Below, one piece after another: positions 45,200 through 55,297 of a DNA stretch of 64,000 bases (position 1 is its first letter; each line of letters begins with the position of its first letter). The DNA comes from Rhodocytophaga rosea (GTDB lineage Bacteria > Bacteroidota > Bacteroidia > Cytophagales > 172606-1). The notes under the pieces were generated by a model. The model was not told where the DNA came from. It was given only the letters and a program-made list of their open reading frames with translations, and ran no database searches. The stretch covers positions 1 to 64,000 of the forward strand of contig NZ_CP048222.1 in assembly GCF_010119975.1 (NCBI RefSeq). The letters are read 5' to 3'. The translations under genes and the position numbers were made by a program.

Positions 45200-45459
45200 A
45201 TATCCCTTTCCATTTCTGCATCCTTTAATGCCTTCTTTAGACGGGCTATTTCTGCTTCTTCAGGGGTTTGTTTTGGTTTTCCATGGCCAGGAAAACTTCC
45301 CTCCCTCTTGTCTAAAAACTCACGGCGCCAGCGATAAATCAATCCAATTTTGATATCCAATTCTTTAGCCAGATCTACTAAATTTTTTCTGCTCTTACTA
45401 AGTTCAACAGTCATTAGTTTGAACTCCTTGTCGAATTTTCTTCTTTGTCCCATTTTCAT
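45178..45459 (-). pseudogene. IS3 OrfA, truncated by a small insert
   Basis: OrfA reads normally from MGQRRKFDKEFKLMTVELS through the HTH and the leucine-zipper part IARLKKALKDAEMERD. It then enters the 30-bp repeat at 45170-45199 and stops. After the repeat the expected KKAVSIFS continues in another frame. The usual orfA/orfB frameshift zone is thus disconnected. Confidence 0.8.
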
Positions 45460-45493
45460 TAAGTTAAGTATTTTCTCTTAACTTAATGTCCAC

Positions 45494-45955
45494 CCAAATG
45501 TAGCAAGATCACATAATAGATACTCTCTTTATTGCACAGCTAAAAAGAAAAAAACAATCAGGAGAATAAAAAAGTAATGATACGGATTTTGTAACAATTA
45601 AATCGCAGGTTTATATACACAACTTTACCGAGGGAAAGTAAAATAGATAACTCTTTTTGTTTTTGAAAAATCTGCAAGTAAACAGATTATAGTGAATGAG
45701 TAGTCAGAAATTAGTTAAGTTAAAATAACACACTCTTTTTTCTTTACTTATAAAATATCCTATTTCATGAGGGGAGGTCAAATGTTTGAAATGGTTTTAC
45801 ATTAACCCTCAAAAGCTAATTCATAACTAGACCGTAAGATATATCTTATATTTGCATTATTCATTAGAATTATTTGAGCGAAATTGTGCACCTGCCCTAT
45901 GTGCCCAGAGTATGTGACTGTAAACATGATCGTATTTTCTAATGAATAAAATTGC
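45494..45955 (+). other. Intergenic with a candidate promoter
   Basis: No gene is supported. TATATTTG at 45847-45854 is a perfect -7 element and lies 102 bp before the lipoprotein start at 45956. No clear -33 TTTG was found at the usual distance. Confidence 0.5.
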
Positions 45956-46936
45956 ATGAAAAAAACTTTCCTTACACTCTACTTACAACTTGCATTATTT
46001 ATCCCACTGTATTTTGTTACCGCTTGCACCTCCAATCAACAGACGAGTAACCAGCAATCAACCGGGCAGCAAAACCTGCCTGCCAATCATACGCCTATAC
46101 TTCCTATACGGTCACCTGAAGACCGGGAAAATTACGAGGCTTCCAGGCTGAGAAAGACAGAAAAACGCTTACAAACTATGCAAACACAAGCTTTATCAAT
46201 AGAGGAGGTAGAACAGTTTTGCAAAGAGTATTATTTGCCAACCGTTTTCTCAGGGTATGAAAGTATGCAGGATGAATCGGATTCACCTTTTTATGGGATA
46301 ACTAACTGGAATCATGTCCGGATAGAATGGCATATCAGCGAAGTAAAACAAGATCCAGTATTGCCCAGAAAATTCTACATCAGCGGAAAAAGACGCCTGG
46401 ATGACCAGATTGTGCCCTTTGAAGGTTCATTTAGCATAGATTCTATGTATAAGGTTTCCGATGAAAACATAGACGAAGCCATGCTGGAACAAGAAGGTTT
46501 TAAAGCCCTTTATACCGCCAAAGGAAATTTTTCCTGTGACGAACCCTCAGAAGGAGAAGAAAACGGCAGCAACTGGGGAACGCTCACCATCGATTTAGCC
46601 GTACGACGGCAAGCGTATCCCTACGAAGAAAATGAACTCGACACCTGGCAAATATTGTACAAGCCAGGTACCTATCCTGAAGGGCTAGGTTTTGTGGGCA
46701 TATGCAAAGGTGCAGGTTTCCAGATAAAGGGCTTATTTACCTATTATCACATCAAAAGAAGCAGGGAAATTCTGATTGCAGAAAACCTATTTATGATTAT
46801 GGACGACTTTCTTCCGGATTTTATGTCTGGCAATCCTAATCCCCGCATCAATTCCAAATATCATGTCCTGGGCTGGGATGAATCTGTGCTGGAAGGCTCA
46901 GATAACTGGTGGGAAGAAGCAGAAGGTAGTGAATAG
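45956..46936 (+). CDS. Lipoprotein of unknown function (326 aa)
   Basis: A lipoprotein signal (LALFIPLYFVTAC) precedes a Gln/Ser/Asn-rich linker. A coiled-coil-like stretch follows (NYEASRLRKTEKRLQTMQTQ, about 60-80), then a domain with VRIEWHISEVKQDPVLPRKFYISGKRRLDDQIVPFEGSFSIDS and an acidic C-terminus (DNWWEEAEGSE). I do not recognise the family. The ankyrin gene follows 73 bp downstream in the same direction, so they may be expressed together. Confidence 0.75.
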   Translation: MKKTFLTLYLQLALFIPLYFVTACTSNQQTSNQQSTGQQNLPANHTPILPIRSPEDRENYEASRLRKTEKRLQTMQTQALSIEEVEQFCKEYYLPTVFSGYESMQDESDSPFYGITNWNHVRIEWHISEVKQDPVLPRKFYISGKRRLDDQIVPFEGSFSIDSMYKVSDENIDEAMLEQEGFKALYTAKGNFSCDEPSEGEENGSNWGTLTIDLAVRRQAYPYEENELDTWQILYKPGTYPEGLGFVGICKGAGFQIKGLFTYYHIKRSREILIAENLFMIMDDFLPDFMSGNPNPRINSKYHVLGWDESVLEGSDNWWEEAEGSE

Positions 46937-47009
46937 CAAGCTCAATAGTTTGACATAAAACCAATAATTTCTTGAAGCATACAAGCAATGAAAACAGAAA
47001 GATGGAAGT

Positions 47010-48404
47010 ATGTATAAATCAGGCAAACGTATGTGGCTAATTCTGGCTGTTGGACTAGTTGTACTTGTACTATCCTTGATGCATATGTTGGTCATCCATT
47101 CATCGGTGCAAGGCAAACTGGTTAATCATACATCTTTACCAACTGATCAATTCAGCTGGCAGGGCGAATGCGAATGTAGCGGACGCAATCCTGTGGACTT
47201 GAATGTATTTCGTTCTTCTTACAAAACTTGTGGCAGCAAAGCTTTTGTAAGGGTAATAAACGCAGATGGAACCTATGCACTTCCTGGTGCTACCTTCTTT
47301 TCGGCTTTGTTTAATAAAAAAGTCACCTGGAATACTTATTTGTATGAAAAAGAACATATCCTGGCTTCTCATATTTTTGAAACCAGCAAAAATAATACTC
47401 TTCCGCCAGTGCATGTATATGAGCAAATAATATGTTTGTCTGTAAGTGGGGAGGATAAGGCATTTTTTCAACTACTCAGCCAAACCTTGCCAAGGAAAAT
47501 TGAACTTGAAGCAGAAGTTGGTTCTAAACAACACTTTTCTTTGCAACAAGTATTACAGCAAGGAACAATAACATTTTCCAGACTGGAAACTTCCTTCGCT
47601 TATCCGGATACAGCATATACTCATATACAGATCACCTGTACACAACGCAATAGCGGGCTTTTTTTAAGCAGTTTGCTGGATACAACTGTTTCTTACCAAA
47701 CCGGAAATATTTTAAACCTAGAATTACCCAGAGATGAATTTATCAAGGAATTGCTACGTATCGCTGTGCATTACAGGCTTATGGAATGTATAAAAATGCT
47801 TCTGTCGCAGCCAGGATACCAGGCATTGGTAACTGCCGATATATGGGAGGAGGTATGTAAGGGAAATACTTCCATAGCTGATGAGAATGAATCAGAGAAA
47901 ATAGCCAGCTTGCTGATTGAAAGTGGGGTAAATCCTACTTTGAAAAACCGGCATAATTATACACTGCTACATGAGGCTGTTGAGCATAATTCTTTGGCAA
48001 TTGTACGTCTGGCGCTAAATCATCAATCAGAAATCAATACACCTGCTGGTCAGGAAACGCCCTTGTATAAAGCGGTAGAGAATATGAGTTTACCCATGGT
48101 ACAGTTACTTGTAGAACATGGCGCTTTTCTGGAAAAAGGATATGTTCCTGACTATGCCTACGAGTTACCGATTTCTCCTTTGTACAAGGCAGTGGAGAAT
48201 ATAGCTTATAGTACTTCTGTACAGGAACAGGAAAAACTGTTGTCTATTATACAATATCTGGTAACCAAAGGAGCCGATGTGCAGGCTAAGCCAAGTCCAG
48301 AAGCTAAAGGAATGCCAGAAGTGATCAAAGAAGGATTTTCATACCAGCTTGCGCCTTCCCAATCCCAATTGCAGAAATCGCTTGAATACCTATTACAGCC
48401 TTAA
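47010..48404 (+). CDS. Ankyrin-repeat protein with N-terminal membrane anchor (464 aa)
   Basis: One membrane helix (MWLILAVGLVVLVLSLMHMLV, about 8-28) is followed by about 240 residues without a known domain, with CECSG and KTCG cysteines. At least three ankyrin repeats come from about 290 on (KIASLLIESGVNPTLKNRHNYTLLHEAVEHNSLAIVRLALNH, ETPLYKAVENMSLPMVQLLVEHGAFL, KLLSIIQYLVTKGADV). As anchored, the ankyrin part would be periplasmic, where it would serve binding. It converges with the minus-strand ankyrin genes that begin 34 bp downstream of its stop. Confidence 0.82.
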   Translation: MYKSGKRMWLILAVGLVVLVLSLMHMLVIHSSVQGKLVNHTSLPTDQFSWQGECECSGRNPVDLNVFRSSYKTCGSKAFVRVINADGTYALPGATFFSALFNKKVTWNTYLYEKEHILASHIFETSKNNTLPPVHVYEQIICLSVSGEDKAFFQLLSQTLPRKIELEAEVGSKQHFSLQQVLQQGTITFSRLETSFAYPDTAYTHIQITCTQRNSGLFLSSLLDTTVSYQTGNILNLELPRDEFIKELLRIAVHYRLMECIKMLLSQPGYQALVTADIWEEVCKGNTSIADENESEKIASLLIESGVNPTLKNRHNYTLLHEAVEHNSLAIVRLALNHQSEINTPAGQETPLYKAVENMSLPMVQLLVEHGAFLEKGYVPDYAYELPISPLYKAVENIAYSTSVQEQEKLLSIIQYLVTKGADVQAKPSPEAKGMPEVIKEGFSYQLAPSQSQLQKSLEYLLQP

Positions 48405-48438
48405 CTAAATATCCAACAGGAGCTTGATAGAAGTAATG

Positions 48439-48897
48439 CTACTTCCGTTTCAGGCTATTGTTGTATTGATTCAGTAAAGAGATAATCTCCTGGTTATTAG
48501 CGCTTTTTGCCATCTCGAGAGCTGTTTTGTTCTCTTTATCTCTTAAAGAAATATTCGCTTTATGTGAGAGCAAAAGTTCTATCATTGGCTTATTGGTATG
48601 AAAAACAGCATCCATTAAAGGTGTCCAACCATCCCCATCCTGTATATCCGGGTTTGCCTGATGAGCCAGCAACACTTTTGTCATTTCATAATTATCCGCA
48701 CAAACGGCAATATAAAGAGCCGTTCTTTGATCTTCTGATCGCTGGTAATTGATATGGCTATTTTTCTCAAGCAGCCAACTGGTAAGGGTCAAATTATCTT
48801 TTGAAACGGCTGTTAACAAAGCCTCGCTCGCCTCCAGGTCAGGATGTTTCTCTAAGAGAGCCTGTACTTGCGAAGCCTGTTCTAAAGAAACCAGCAC
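48439..48897 (-). CDS. Ankyrin-repeat protein, probably the C-terminal part of the next gene
   Basis: This 152-aa frame holds three or four ankyrin repeats (ASEALLTAVSKDNLTLTSWLLEKNSHI, DQRTALYIAVCADNYEMTKVLLAHQANPDI, GWTPLMDAVFHTNKPMIELLLSHKANISL, NKTALEMAKSANNQEIISLL). It has only a GTG start two bases after the stop of the longer ankyrin gene. One added base near 48902 would fuse the two frames (LRLTLLSVLVSLEQASQ). Either it is translated by coupling at TGAGTGTG or the pair is a single frameshifted gene; I favour the latter. Confidence 0.7.
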   Translation of the reverse strand: MLVSLEQASQVQALLEKHPDLEASEALLTAVSKDNLTLTSWLLEKNSHINYQRSEDQRTALYIAVCADNYEMTKVLLAHQANPDIQDGDGWTPLMDAVFHTNKPMIELLLSHKANISLRDKENKTALEMAKSANNQEIISLLNQYNNSLKRK

Positions 48898-48899
48898 AC

Positions 48900-50195
48900 T
48901 CAGTAAGTAAGGCGTAGGCTGAATCCGTATTTCAGAAGCAAATCTATTATCTCAGGACTCTTAATATTGCTCAGATTCGCCAGTATTTTTTCATTTATTT
49001 TCGCCCCTTTTTTCAGTAAAAAAGCTGCCATTTCTGTTTTACTTTGTAAAAGTGCTTTGTGCAACGCAGTATATCCTCCTTCATCTGTCGCATCTACTAT
49101 GACTCCTTGTTCCAGCACTAATTGAAGGATACCAACCTGGTTGCTTTCCAGGGCAGCCATTATATCTTCTGCTTTTTCTACTTTGGCACCTTTTTCCAGT
49201 AAGAACAGGCAAATATCTTTCTTTCCATACCTGGCCGCCTGGCGGAAGGGTGTATTGCCATCTCCGTCTTCTGCATTTATGTTTGCTCCTTGCTCTACTA
49301 AATATTTTACCACTGTGAGGGTATCCTGGCTGGCTTGCATCAGGGGGGTATAGCCTGCATAATTTTCTGCATTCAGGTTAGCACCTTTCGATTGAAGCAG
49401 TTGTAGCAGGGATAAAACTTTTTCTCCGGGCGCATAGGCAACTACCTGGTGTAAAGCTGAAATTTGTAGCTCATCGGCTGTATTTACATCAACTCCTTGT
49501 TCCAATAAGTACGATATCAATTCAGCATTTCCAGCAGCCGCCGCTTCCAGAAACAGGGCTTCATTGGTCTTCTTAGTATGTCCTAATGCCTGTTGCAGAT
49601 ATAAGAACGGAAAAACCTGTTTAGCATTTCCTTCCTGAATTACTTGAGCTACCAGTTGAGAGGAACCCAAATATATGATGAATGGAAAGACGGGGAGAAT
49701 GATACAAAGAATCAACAGCCACTTACGCACCGCCACCACAGGAGGCTTTTGCTTTTCCCATAAAAGAAAAGGTATCAGCAGAAACTCTATACTCAATACT
49801 AAGAAAGTAGTTCCCAGAAACAAAGTATTATCTGCCTCCAATACTGCCCCCTGCACAACCATACTAGCCAGATAAGCCACCAAAATAGTAAGTATTCTAA
49901 AAGTGAATTTATTCACCCAATCCAGTTGCAGGATGGTTTTATGTTGATAGATGCGCCTGTGAATTAATAATGAACTGATCAGCAGTAAAATGAGCGCCGT
50001 AAAGCCACCCAGCCAGAATAGATAATATAAAGAAGCAGCCAGCAGTAGTAAGCCCAGGGCTACTCCCAGTAAAATGGCAGGAGCGAACTGAGAATACCTG
50101 GAAAGTCCATAAGCAACCGCTGTTACCAGCAAGGCTATCAGAATAGCTATAAATATCATATTCAGCGCATGAATATATACTTCATACCAGCTCAT
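48900..50195 (-). CDS. Polytopic membrane protein with ankyrin repeats (431 aa)
   Basis: The first 190 residues contain about six membrane helices (IFIAILIALLVTAVAYGL, FAPAILLGVALGLLLLAASLYYLFW, ALILLLISSLLI, ILTILVAYLASMVVQG, FLVLSIEFLLIPFLLW, WLLILCIILPVFPFIIYLG). From about 215 on are seven ankyrin repeats with the TPL(M/R)QA and LL.GA spacing (NAELISYLLEQGVDVNTADELQISALHQV and others). It ends KYGFSLRLTY in the middle of a repeat, which supports loss of frame into the next open frame. No family name beyond ankyrin can be given. Confidence 0.85.
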   Translation of the reverse strand: MSWYEVYIHALNMIFIAILIALLVTAVAYGLSRYSQFAPAILLGVALGLLLLAASLYYLFWLGGFTALILLLISSLLIHRRIYQHKTILQLDWVNKFTFRILTILVAYLASMVVQGAVLEADNTLFLGTTFLVLSIEFLLIPFLLWEKQKPPVVAVRKWLLILCIILPVFPFIIYLGSSQLVAQVIQEGNAKQVFPFLYLQQALGHTKKTNEALFLEAAAAGNAELISYLLEQGVDVNTADELQISALHQVVAYAPGEKVLSLLQLLQSKGANLNAENYAGYTPLMQASQDTLTVVKYLVEQGANINAEDGDGNTPFRQAARYGKKDICLFLLEKGAKVEKAEDIMAALESNQVGILQLVLEQGVIVDATDEGGYTALHKALLQSKTEMAAFLLKKGAKINEKILANLSNIKSPEIIDLLLKYGFSLRLTY

Positions 50196-50315
50196 TTACT
50201 GGCAACTTAGGAAGTTGATAATTTTAATAGTTGATTCAATAAGTTTGGCTGTAACCCAATTGAAAATATATCAACAGCAAGCCTGTTACCTGGCTTGCTG
50301 TTGATTTTAAAGTCG

Positions 50316-53012
50316 CTACTTAGATTGAATCTGGGAAGTAATGGTTGTATCGGTTATTTTGGTATCCTCGGCAAGCAAGAATGCTTTGCTTAGTACCAGT
50401 GACAATACCCTGTCTCCTTCAAAAGGAAGAAATAATTTATCTGCTTCTTTGGGATTTCGGCTGGGTACAATGCATAAATACTGGTCATTGGGTTCCATAA
50501 GGATATTGCCGCTCCCGAGGTGAATTTTGTAGGTACGTAAACTACCTTTCACTTTCAAAAACTTACCCTCAATACTGCACTTAGAAGCAATCTTTAACTT
50601 GGGTAATAAGTTTTCCAGTACCTCTTTCCGCACTTTAGCCGACTCATTCAGGTTTCCGAAGGAATAACTTTGCCAGTAGGCCTGGTGCTCCCGGTGGGTT
50701 CCGCCATCTGTCCAGTTGGGATCATTGCCAATGCTGGAAACACCCACAAACAGGTCCACATCCCGAAGAATTTCCGATAATACCAAAGGAGGTACTTCAT
50801 GTAAAGGCAGGGCTTCTTCATTTTTCGTAAAGCGAACCTGATCAGTACCAACATACAGAAATGATCCACCATCGGAGTACGCACTTGGGTGATCTGTGAT
50901 GTCCAGTTGATTGATCCAGAATTCAGCAACCAAACCCCAGGGAGCTAATTTTCTTTCTGCCACAGAATCTCCGCTTCCTCCATCATACCCCAATATCAAG
51001 GTGTACTTCCAATCCCGGAGCCGGGCAAGGGTAGTAAACTGGTTTTGTTTCAGAATATGGCTGGCAAAACGGTTGGAATACATATTTGTATTTACTTCTG
51101 CAGCAGTGAGCAAATATACCTCCCGGTAAGCCTGTTTCATGGGCTGCTGAATTTTGTGCGTCTCCATAAAATTACGCCAGCACGTTATTTGTTCTACAGT
51201 AGCCTCAATCGGATGCCATAACCTAACCACTGTATCATCAGACAATCCCTCTAAGGCTTTTCCGTGTACATCTACCAGCTTTCCGCTTAACCAGATCCCA
51301 GTCTGAATGTGGCCATTTTTCTCGAAAGTCCATATGAGTCTTCGGCATAAAAACTGCATCAATCCATGGTCGAGGTAAAACTCTTGCCATTTGGGGAAAG
51401 TAAAGCTGCGGTTTTCCAGGTAAAAGCGGTCCATGCGCTCTTTTTGGGTAGACAAGGTTTCTTCGATCTGTTTTACAGTCTCTTTCAGTTGTTTCAGCTC
51501 AGCAGCAAAATTATTTTTCACTTCCGCAGGAACAGATTTTTGTTCTTTACCGTCTGGATTAAACCAATGCACCAATGCTTTAGCCGGAATTTCCAGGATA
51601 ATATGTGCCTGGTGATCTCCTAAAATCTGAACTAGTTTTCCTTCCGAAAGACCAAATCCGGATACCGAAAGGTCTTCTACCTCTCCTTTTGATAAGCCCA
51701 GACGTTTGGCTGCTTTTTCGATAATGCCATCAATAGATTTACGGGTACCTGTTTTCTTGACCTTATAGCGGATCCGGATCAGATGGGATATACCACAAGC
51801 ACCTTCCGCCATACCTAGCGATTTGCAGGAACCGGTTCCTAGCCTTTCCAGTAAACTCCCCTTAAAGCATTCTTTCAGCGCAAAATTAGCCAGGGTGCGG
51901 CAAAGCTCATTATCAAGGATGGGTGTGGCTATAAATACAAGTCCTTTGAGTATATCTGTGTTGTAATCATTAATTCGATAATAATAGTAGTAATAGTCTT
52001 CTTCTATATCTTCCGTAGCCTTTGAGGCAGCCGCCCATTCCAGCCATTGCAAGAAGTATTTCCGGTAGTTTTCTTTGCCTACTTTTTCGAGAAATTCCAG
52101 GGTTTCTTTGGCTTTAGCCGGAGGATCGGAACGGCCTGCCAGTTTGGAAGCATACACAAATAACTCATTCCAGGCAGGCTGCTCTGCTTTTGGTAAGTTT
52201 TGCAAAAATGTATTAATCTATTTACCAAAGGTGTCGGTTTCATGTAATTGAAATAATTCTAGGGTTTCCTCACCCAGCAGTTCGTCAATAGAATTTTTGA
52301 TTTCCTGTAAAAACCTGGCCTTATAGTCTTGTGAACCAAAAGCAGAATTCAAAGCTGTTTTCAAATCCCGTAAATATTGTTTCAGCATTTCATTAAGCGG
52401 CTCTTTACCACTATACCATTTCACATTCCGCAAGAATAGCTTAAACGGAAAATTCCAGGTCATCCGGTGGCGGGGGAAATCAGTCGAATAATCGCTGTGG
52501 GTAGCCATCAGAATCAGGTTGTAGAGCATCTGCTCCATGTCACTTTGCGTGAATGGCAACTTGGATTTTAATACTTTCTCGGCTATATACTGGGTGATAC
52601 TTACCAATCTGGCCTGCTGGTTATGCAGCGATTCAACATAGGTAAGCAAGTTAATCCGGGTCAAAAGCGCATGGAGATGGCGCACCGTTTCTTCAGGAGT
52701 GGCTTCTTTGTAGGTAAGCGGTAACTCATGATAAAAGTACTTCTTTTCATTGAAGACATCTGCTTTTTTAACGGCTTGCTGCTCATTCAAGTACGGGTCA
52801 TCTATATAGAGTTCATACCCATCCGGATGTTTGGTTATAGGTTTTCCGGAACCATACCAGTGACAGGCTGCTTTAAACGCTGCTAAACTGTATTCATGTG
52901 GCGTAGCTGTTGTTTTAGGTTCCAGTAGCAAAGTTGAGCCAGATTCGCTGATGCCATTATTATAATTATATGTATTGGTTATAATCGTTTTTAATGCAGG
53001 AGTTTTTTCCAT
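50316..53012 (-). pseudogene. DUF4132-domain protein split by a single in-frame amber codon
   Basis: Two frames, 52218-53012 and 50316-52217, are in the same phase and separated by one TAG at 52218-52220: HETDTFGK, stop, INTFLQNLPKAEQPAWNELF. The second half has no ATG, only TTG. The joined protein would be about 898 aa; CAG to TAG is a likely change. The C-terminal part (GKLVDVHGKALEGLSDDTVVRLWHPIEA, FMETHKIQQPMKQAYREVYLLT, GLVAEFWIN, PPLVLSEILRDVDLFVGV) is the DUF4132 core found in large bacterial proteins such as E. coli YehI, often with WGR modules. Function unknown. The small gene at 53141 lies just upstream. Confidence 0.85.
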
Positions 53013-53140
53013 AGCTATATTGTGCAGATAAATGGATAGTTAAAAATGAGAAATGGATAATTTGAACAATCGAAAGATTAAATAATAGCAGACTTGAATT
53101 TTGATATAGTCTTATAAGTTGCTTATAGATTGCCTTTCGA

Positions 53141-53536
53141 TCAGCCACCAACCAGGGACATGATTTTTATAAAACTTACTTTGGTAAAAGATGCTACCAG
53201 AATTTCTTCTTCCAGGCTTTCAGCTTGCCTGTCATTTACAATCACAAAAAAGCCATTTTTAGTAAATGCTTCCAGCGCCCGGTAACATTGTGCTTCGGCA
53301 TCTATCTGCTTGTGTTTTTTTAGTTTATGCTGATAATTATTGAGCGTTACTTCAGCGGCCTCCGGCTGTACCAGGCCATTGTATACGGCTTCGCTCCGGC
53401 TGTTAAACTGTTGTACTTCATGCGTAACTCTTTTTACAATTAAGTCTTTCACGGTAAGGCTTTCTTGTTGCAGTTCCAGCAAAACTTTGTTAAGCACCTG
53501 GCCTGAAAAGTTTTCATCAGTAATGGTAAGGATCAT
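53141..53536 (-). CDS. Small hypothetical protein upstream of DUF4132 (131 aa)
   Basis: A soluble helical protein starting MILTITDENFSGQVLNKVLLELQQESLTVKDLIVKRV. It includes ALEAFTKNGFFVIVNDRQAESLEEEI. I do not recognise a family with certainty. Its position directly ahead of a DUF4132 gene on the same strand, 128 bp apart, suggests a shared role, for example as partner or chaperone; this is inference only. Confidence 0.7.
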   Translation of the reverse strand: MILTITDENFSGQVLNKVLLELQQESLTVKDLIVKRVTHEVQQFNSRSEAVYNGLVQPEAAEVTLNNYQHKLKKHKQIDAEAQCYRALEAFTKNGFFVIVNDRQAESLEEEILVASFTKVSFIKIMSLVGG

Positions 53537-53585
53537 AGGAATGAATTAGTTAAGCTTGAAAAATAGTTGAAATAATACAGATGAT

Positions 53586-54644
53586 TTATTCTCTGGTGAT
53601 GTAATAAGCAGGATTTTTCAGATCGATGAGTACAGTTATAGGCTGGACTTCATAGGTGATTTTAAGTTTGCCGTCATCTGAAAAGCTGATCTTCTTTTCG
53701 CAGCCATGATTACAGCCTTCCAGCCATACCATATAGTACATACCCGAAGTCTTTGATTCTGCAAACACACTGCCTCTGAAAAAATCAGCTACTGTATAAT
53801 CGTCATTCTCAATGATATTGGAAGCTTCAGAGAAAGGAATAGGAGCCTCAATATAGGAAGGAAAAGCTAGTGATCCTTCTTCCCCACCTCTGGCATCAAA
53901 CACATCCACGACACCTGGATTTTCGGCTTTCCATTTTTTGGCATACTCCGCTGGAGACTCTATATTTACTTCTTCCGGTTTACGGATGTAGCTACAGGTA
54001 TCAGCTCTTTTGAGCAGGTAGAGTAATTCCTCTTTCGTGCCGGTAAACGCATCTATATTTACAAAATCTCCTTCTACCCTACCCTCTGCTACATCTTCCC
54101 CATCGAAAACGAGGCTATAGATTTCATTGGTCACAGGTGAATACAGATTAAAGCGTAAGGTAGAAAGTCCGGCGGCACCTGAGCCATATTCATTATCCTT
54201 TGAGGCAAAATACAGGTAATGTTTGTTGCCGGGCAGAAAAGCGAGTTTGAAGGGATGAATGATCTCAATACTGGTAAATTCCTGTCCATAACTGATGCTA
54301 TCCATACGCTGCACCCGGTTGCTTAAGGAATAATCCACATCCAGGCTAAAAATAGCATAACGGCTGTACATGGGTTTTGAAAGATCGGTTACACCCATGA
54401 TAGTTTCCCGCTGCGTACTATGCCGGATGGCTGTTACCATAACCGGATTCGTCTCATTGGTAGCCGATATAAAAGTGGAAGTAGTGGGATCATTGGAAGG
54501 CGTTTCTCCACTATTCTCCGGCCGGATCACCAAAGGAGTAGCAGGCTGGGAAATGATTGAATCAGCTTGTTGCCTGGCTTCCGGGTCCTGCTTGCAGGAA
54601 GTCCATATTAGTAAGGATAAAATAAATGGTATATATTGTTTCAT
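53586..54644 (-). CDS. Lipoprotein of unknown function (352 aa)
   Basis: A lipoprotein signal (YIPFILSLLIWTSC) is followed by a Thr/Ser/Pro-rich linker (residues 20-60). A beta-rich domain comes next (MYSRYAIFSLDVDYSLSNRVQRMDSI, IIHPFKLAFLPGNKHYLYFASKDN, STLRFNLYSPVTNEIYSLVFDG). Two cysteines near the end (LEGCNHGCEKKISFS) could pair. No family is recognised. It lies upstream of the 131-aa gene on the same strand, so the DUF4132 set may be a three-gene operon. Confidence 0.75.
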   Translation of the reverse strand: MKQYIPFILSLLIWTSCKQDPEARQQADSIISQPATPLVIRPENSGETPSNDPTTSTFISATNETNPVMVTAIRHSTQRETIMGVTDLSKPMYSRYAIFSLDVDYSLSNRVQRMDSISYGQEFTSIEIIHPFKLAFLPGNKHYLYFASKDNEYGSGAAGLSTLRFNLYSPVTNEIYSLVFDGEDVAEGRVEGDFVNIDAFTGTKEELLYLLKRADTCSYIRKPEEVNIESPAEYAKKWKAENPGVVDVFDARGGEEGSLAFPSYIEAPIPFSEASNIIENDDYTVADFFRGSVFAESKTSGMYYMVWLEGCNHGCEKKISFSDDGKLKITYEVQPITVLIDLKNPAYYITRE

Positions 54645-54827
54645 AGGCTACTCTTTTTGTTGTGCCCTCCGCTTAAATATTTCCTGTACCTTCATTTTAC
54701 AAGTCACTTAAAATAGTGGAACGACAGGGCTTACTACAACTAACAATTATAGGTAATATTCCTAGAGTAAGGTTTAGTTAAGGTTCATTTAGCATTTTCT
54801 AAGTAAAATGTATATTGAAAACGAATG

Positions 54828-55198
54828 TTATCGTTCGGATAAAACTTTCAATTCTTCTATCCGGTGCAAGGTTAATTCTTTCCGGCAAACAGCTAACATC
54901 ATCACCATGCCAGGGCTGCCATGATACATTTTTCCATATACTTTGCAATGGTTATCGCGGAAAGTAAGCCAACTTTTCTGGGCTGTCTTCAACAAAGTTT
55001 GCTCTTCTACTGAAAGCTGTGAAAGCGCATATTTGTATATTCTATTCAGTTTCTGATCTGCTTTTCCTCTTCCTTAAAAGCACACATATTTTTCTCATAC
55101 TGGCTTTGTGGTGCATGGCAATCTATGGGTAATTCCTGCGCCAGCCCATAGTTGAAAGCCAATAGCACCAGCAGAAGTATCGAATAAATTATATTCAT
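54828..55198 (-). pseudogene. LprI-like (DUF1311) exported protein, frameshifted
   Basis: From the ATG at 55198 the protein starts with a signal peptide (IIYSILLLVLLAFNYGLAQ) and IDCHAPQSQYEKNMCAFKEEE. The frame then slips. One extra A in the coding-strand A4 run near 55063 restores KADQKLNRIYKYALSQL, QTLLKTAQKSWLTFRDNHCKVYG and LAVCRKELTLHRIEELK to a TAA at 54828-54830. The four cysteines and the QK-W-FRD-C pattern mark the lysozyme inhibitor LprI-like domain. The frame as written ends at 55046 after 51 residues. Confidence 0.85.
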
Positions 55199-55297
55199 AT
55201 AGAGTTTTAACCAATGGGTTAAATGTATTTTGGCCAGAATATTCATAGAACAGATAGCTTCATTCACAAAAATCCGTTTCATCCGAATCATTTTTTA

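Larger units (their letters stand above)
44210..45493 (-). mobile_element. IS3-family element carrying two small inserts
   Basis: Ends GTGGACAATAAATTAAG (44210-44226) and the complement of 45477-45493 (GTGGACATTAAGTTAAG) match at 15 of 17 positions. Inside are orfA and orfB on the minus strand. Each is disrupted by a closely related 30-bp sequence in opposite orientation. No target duplication was found. Confidence 0.85.

Noticed and set aside
44210-45493. The 30-bp inverted copies as ends of a separate mobile element inside IS3
   Set aside because: The DNA between them is ordinary IS3 orfB sequence in normal order, so they do not enclose foreign DNA.
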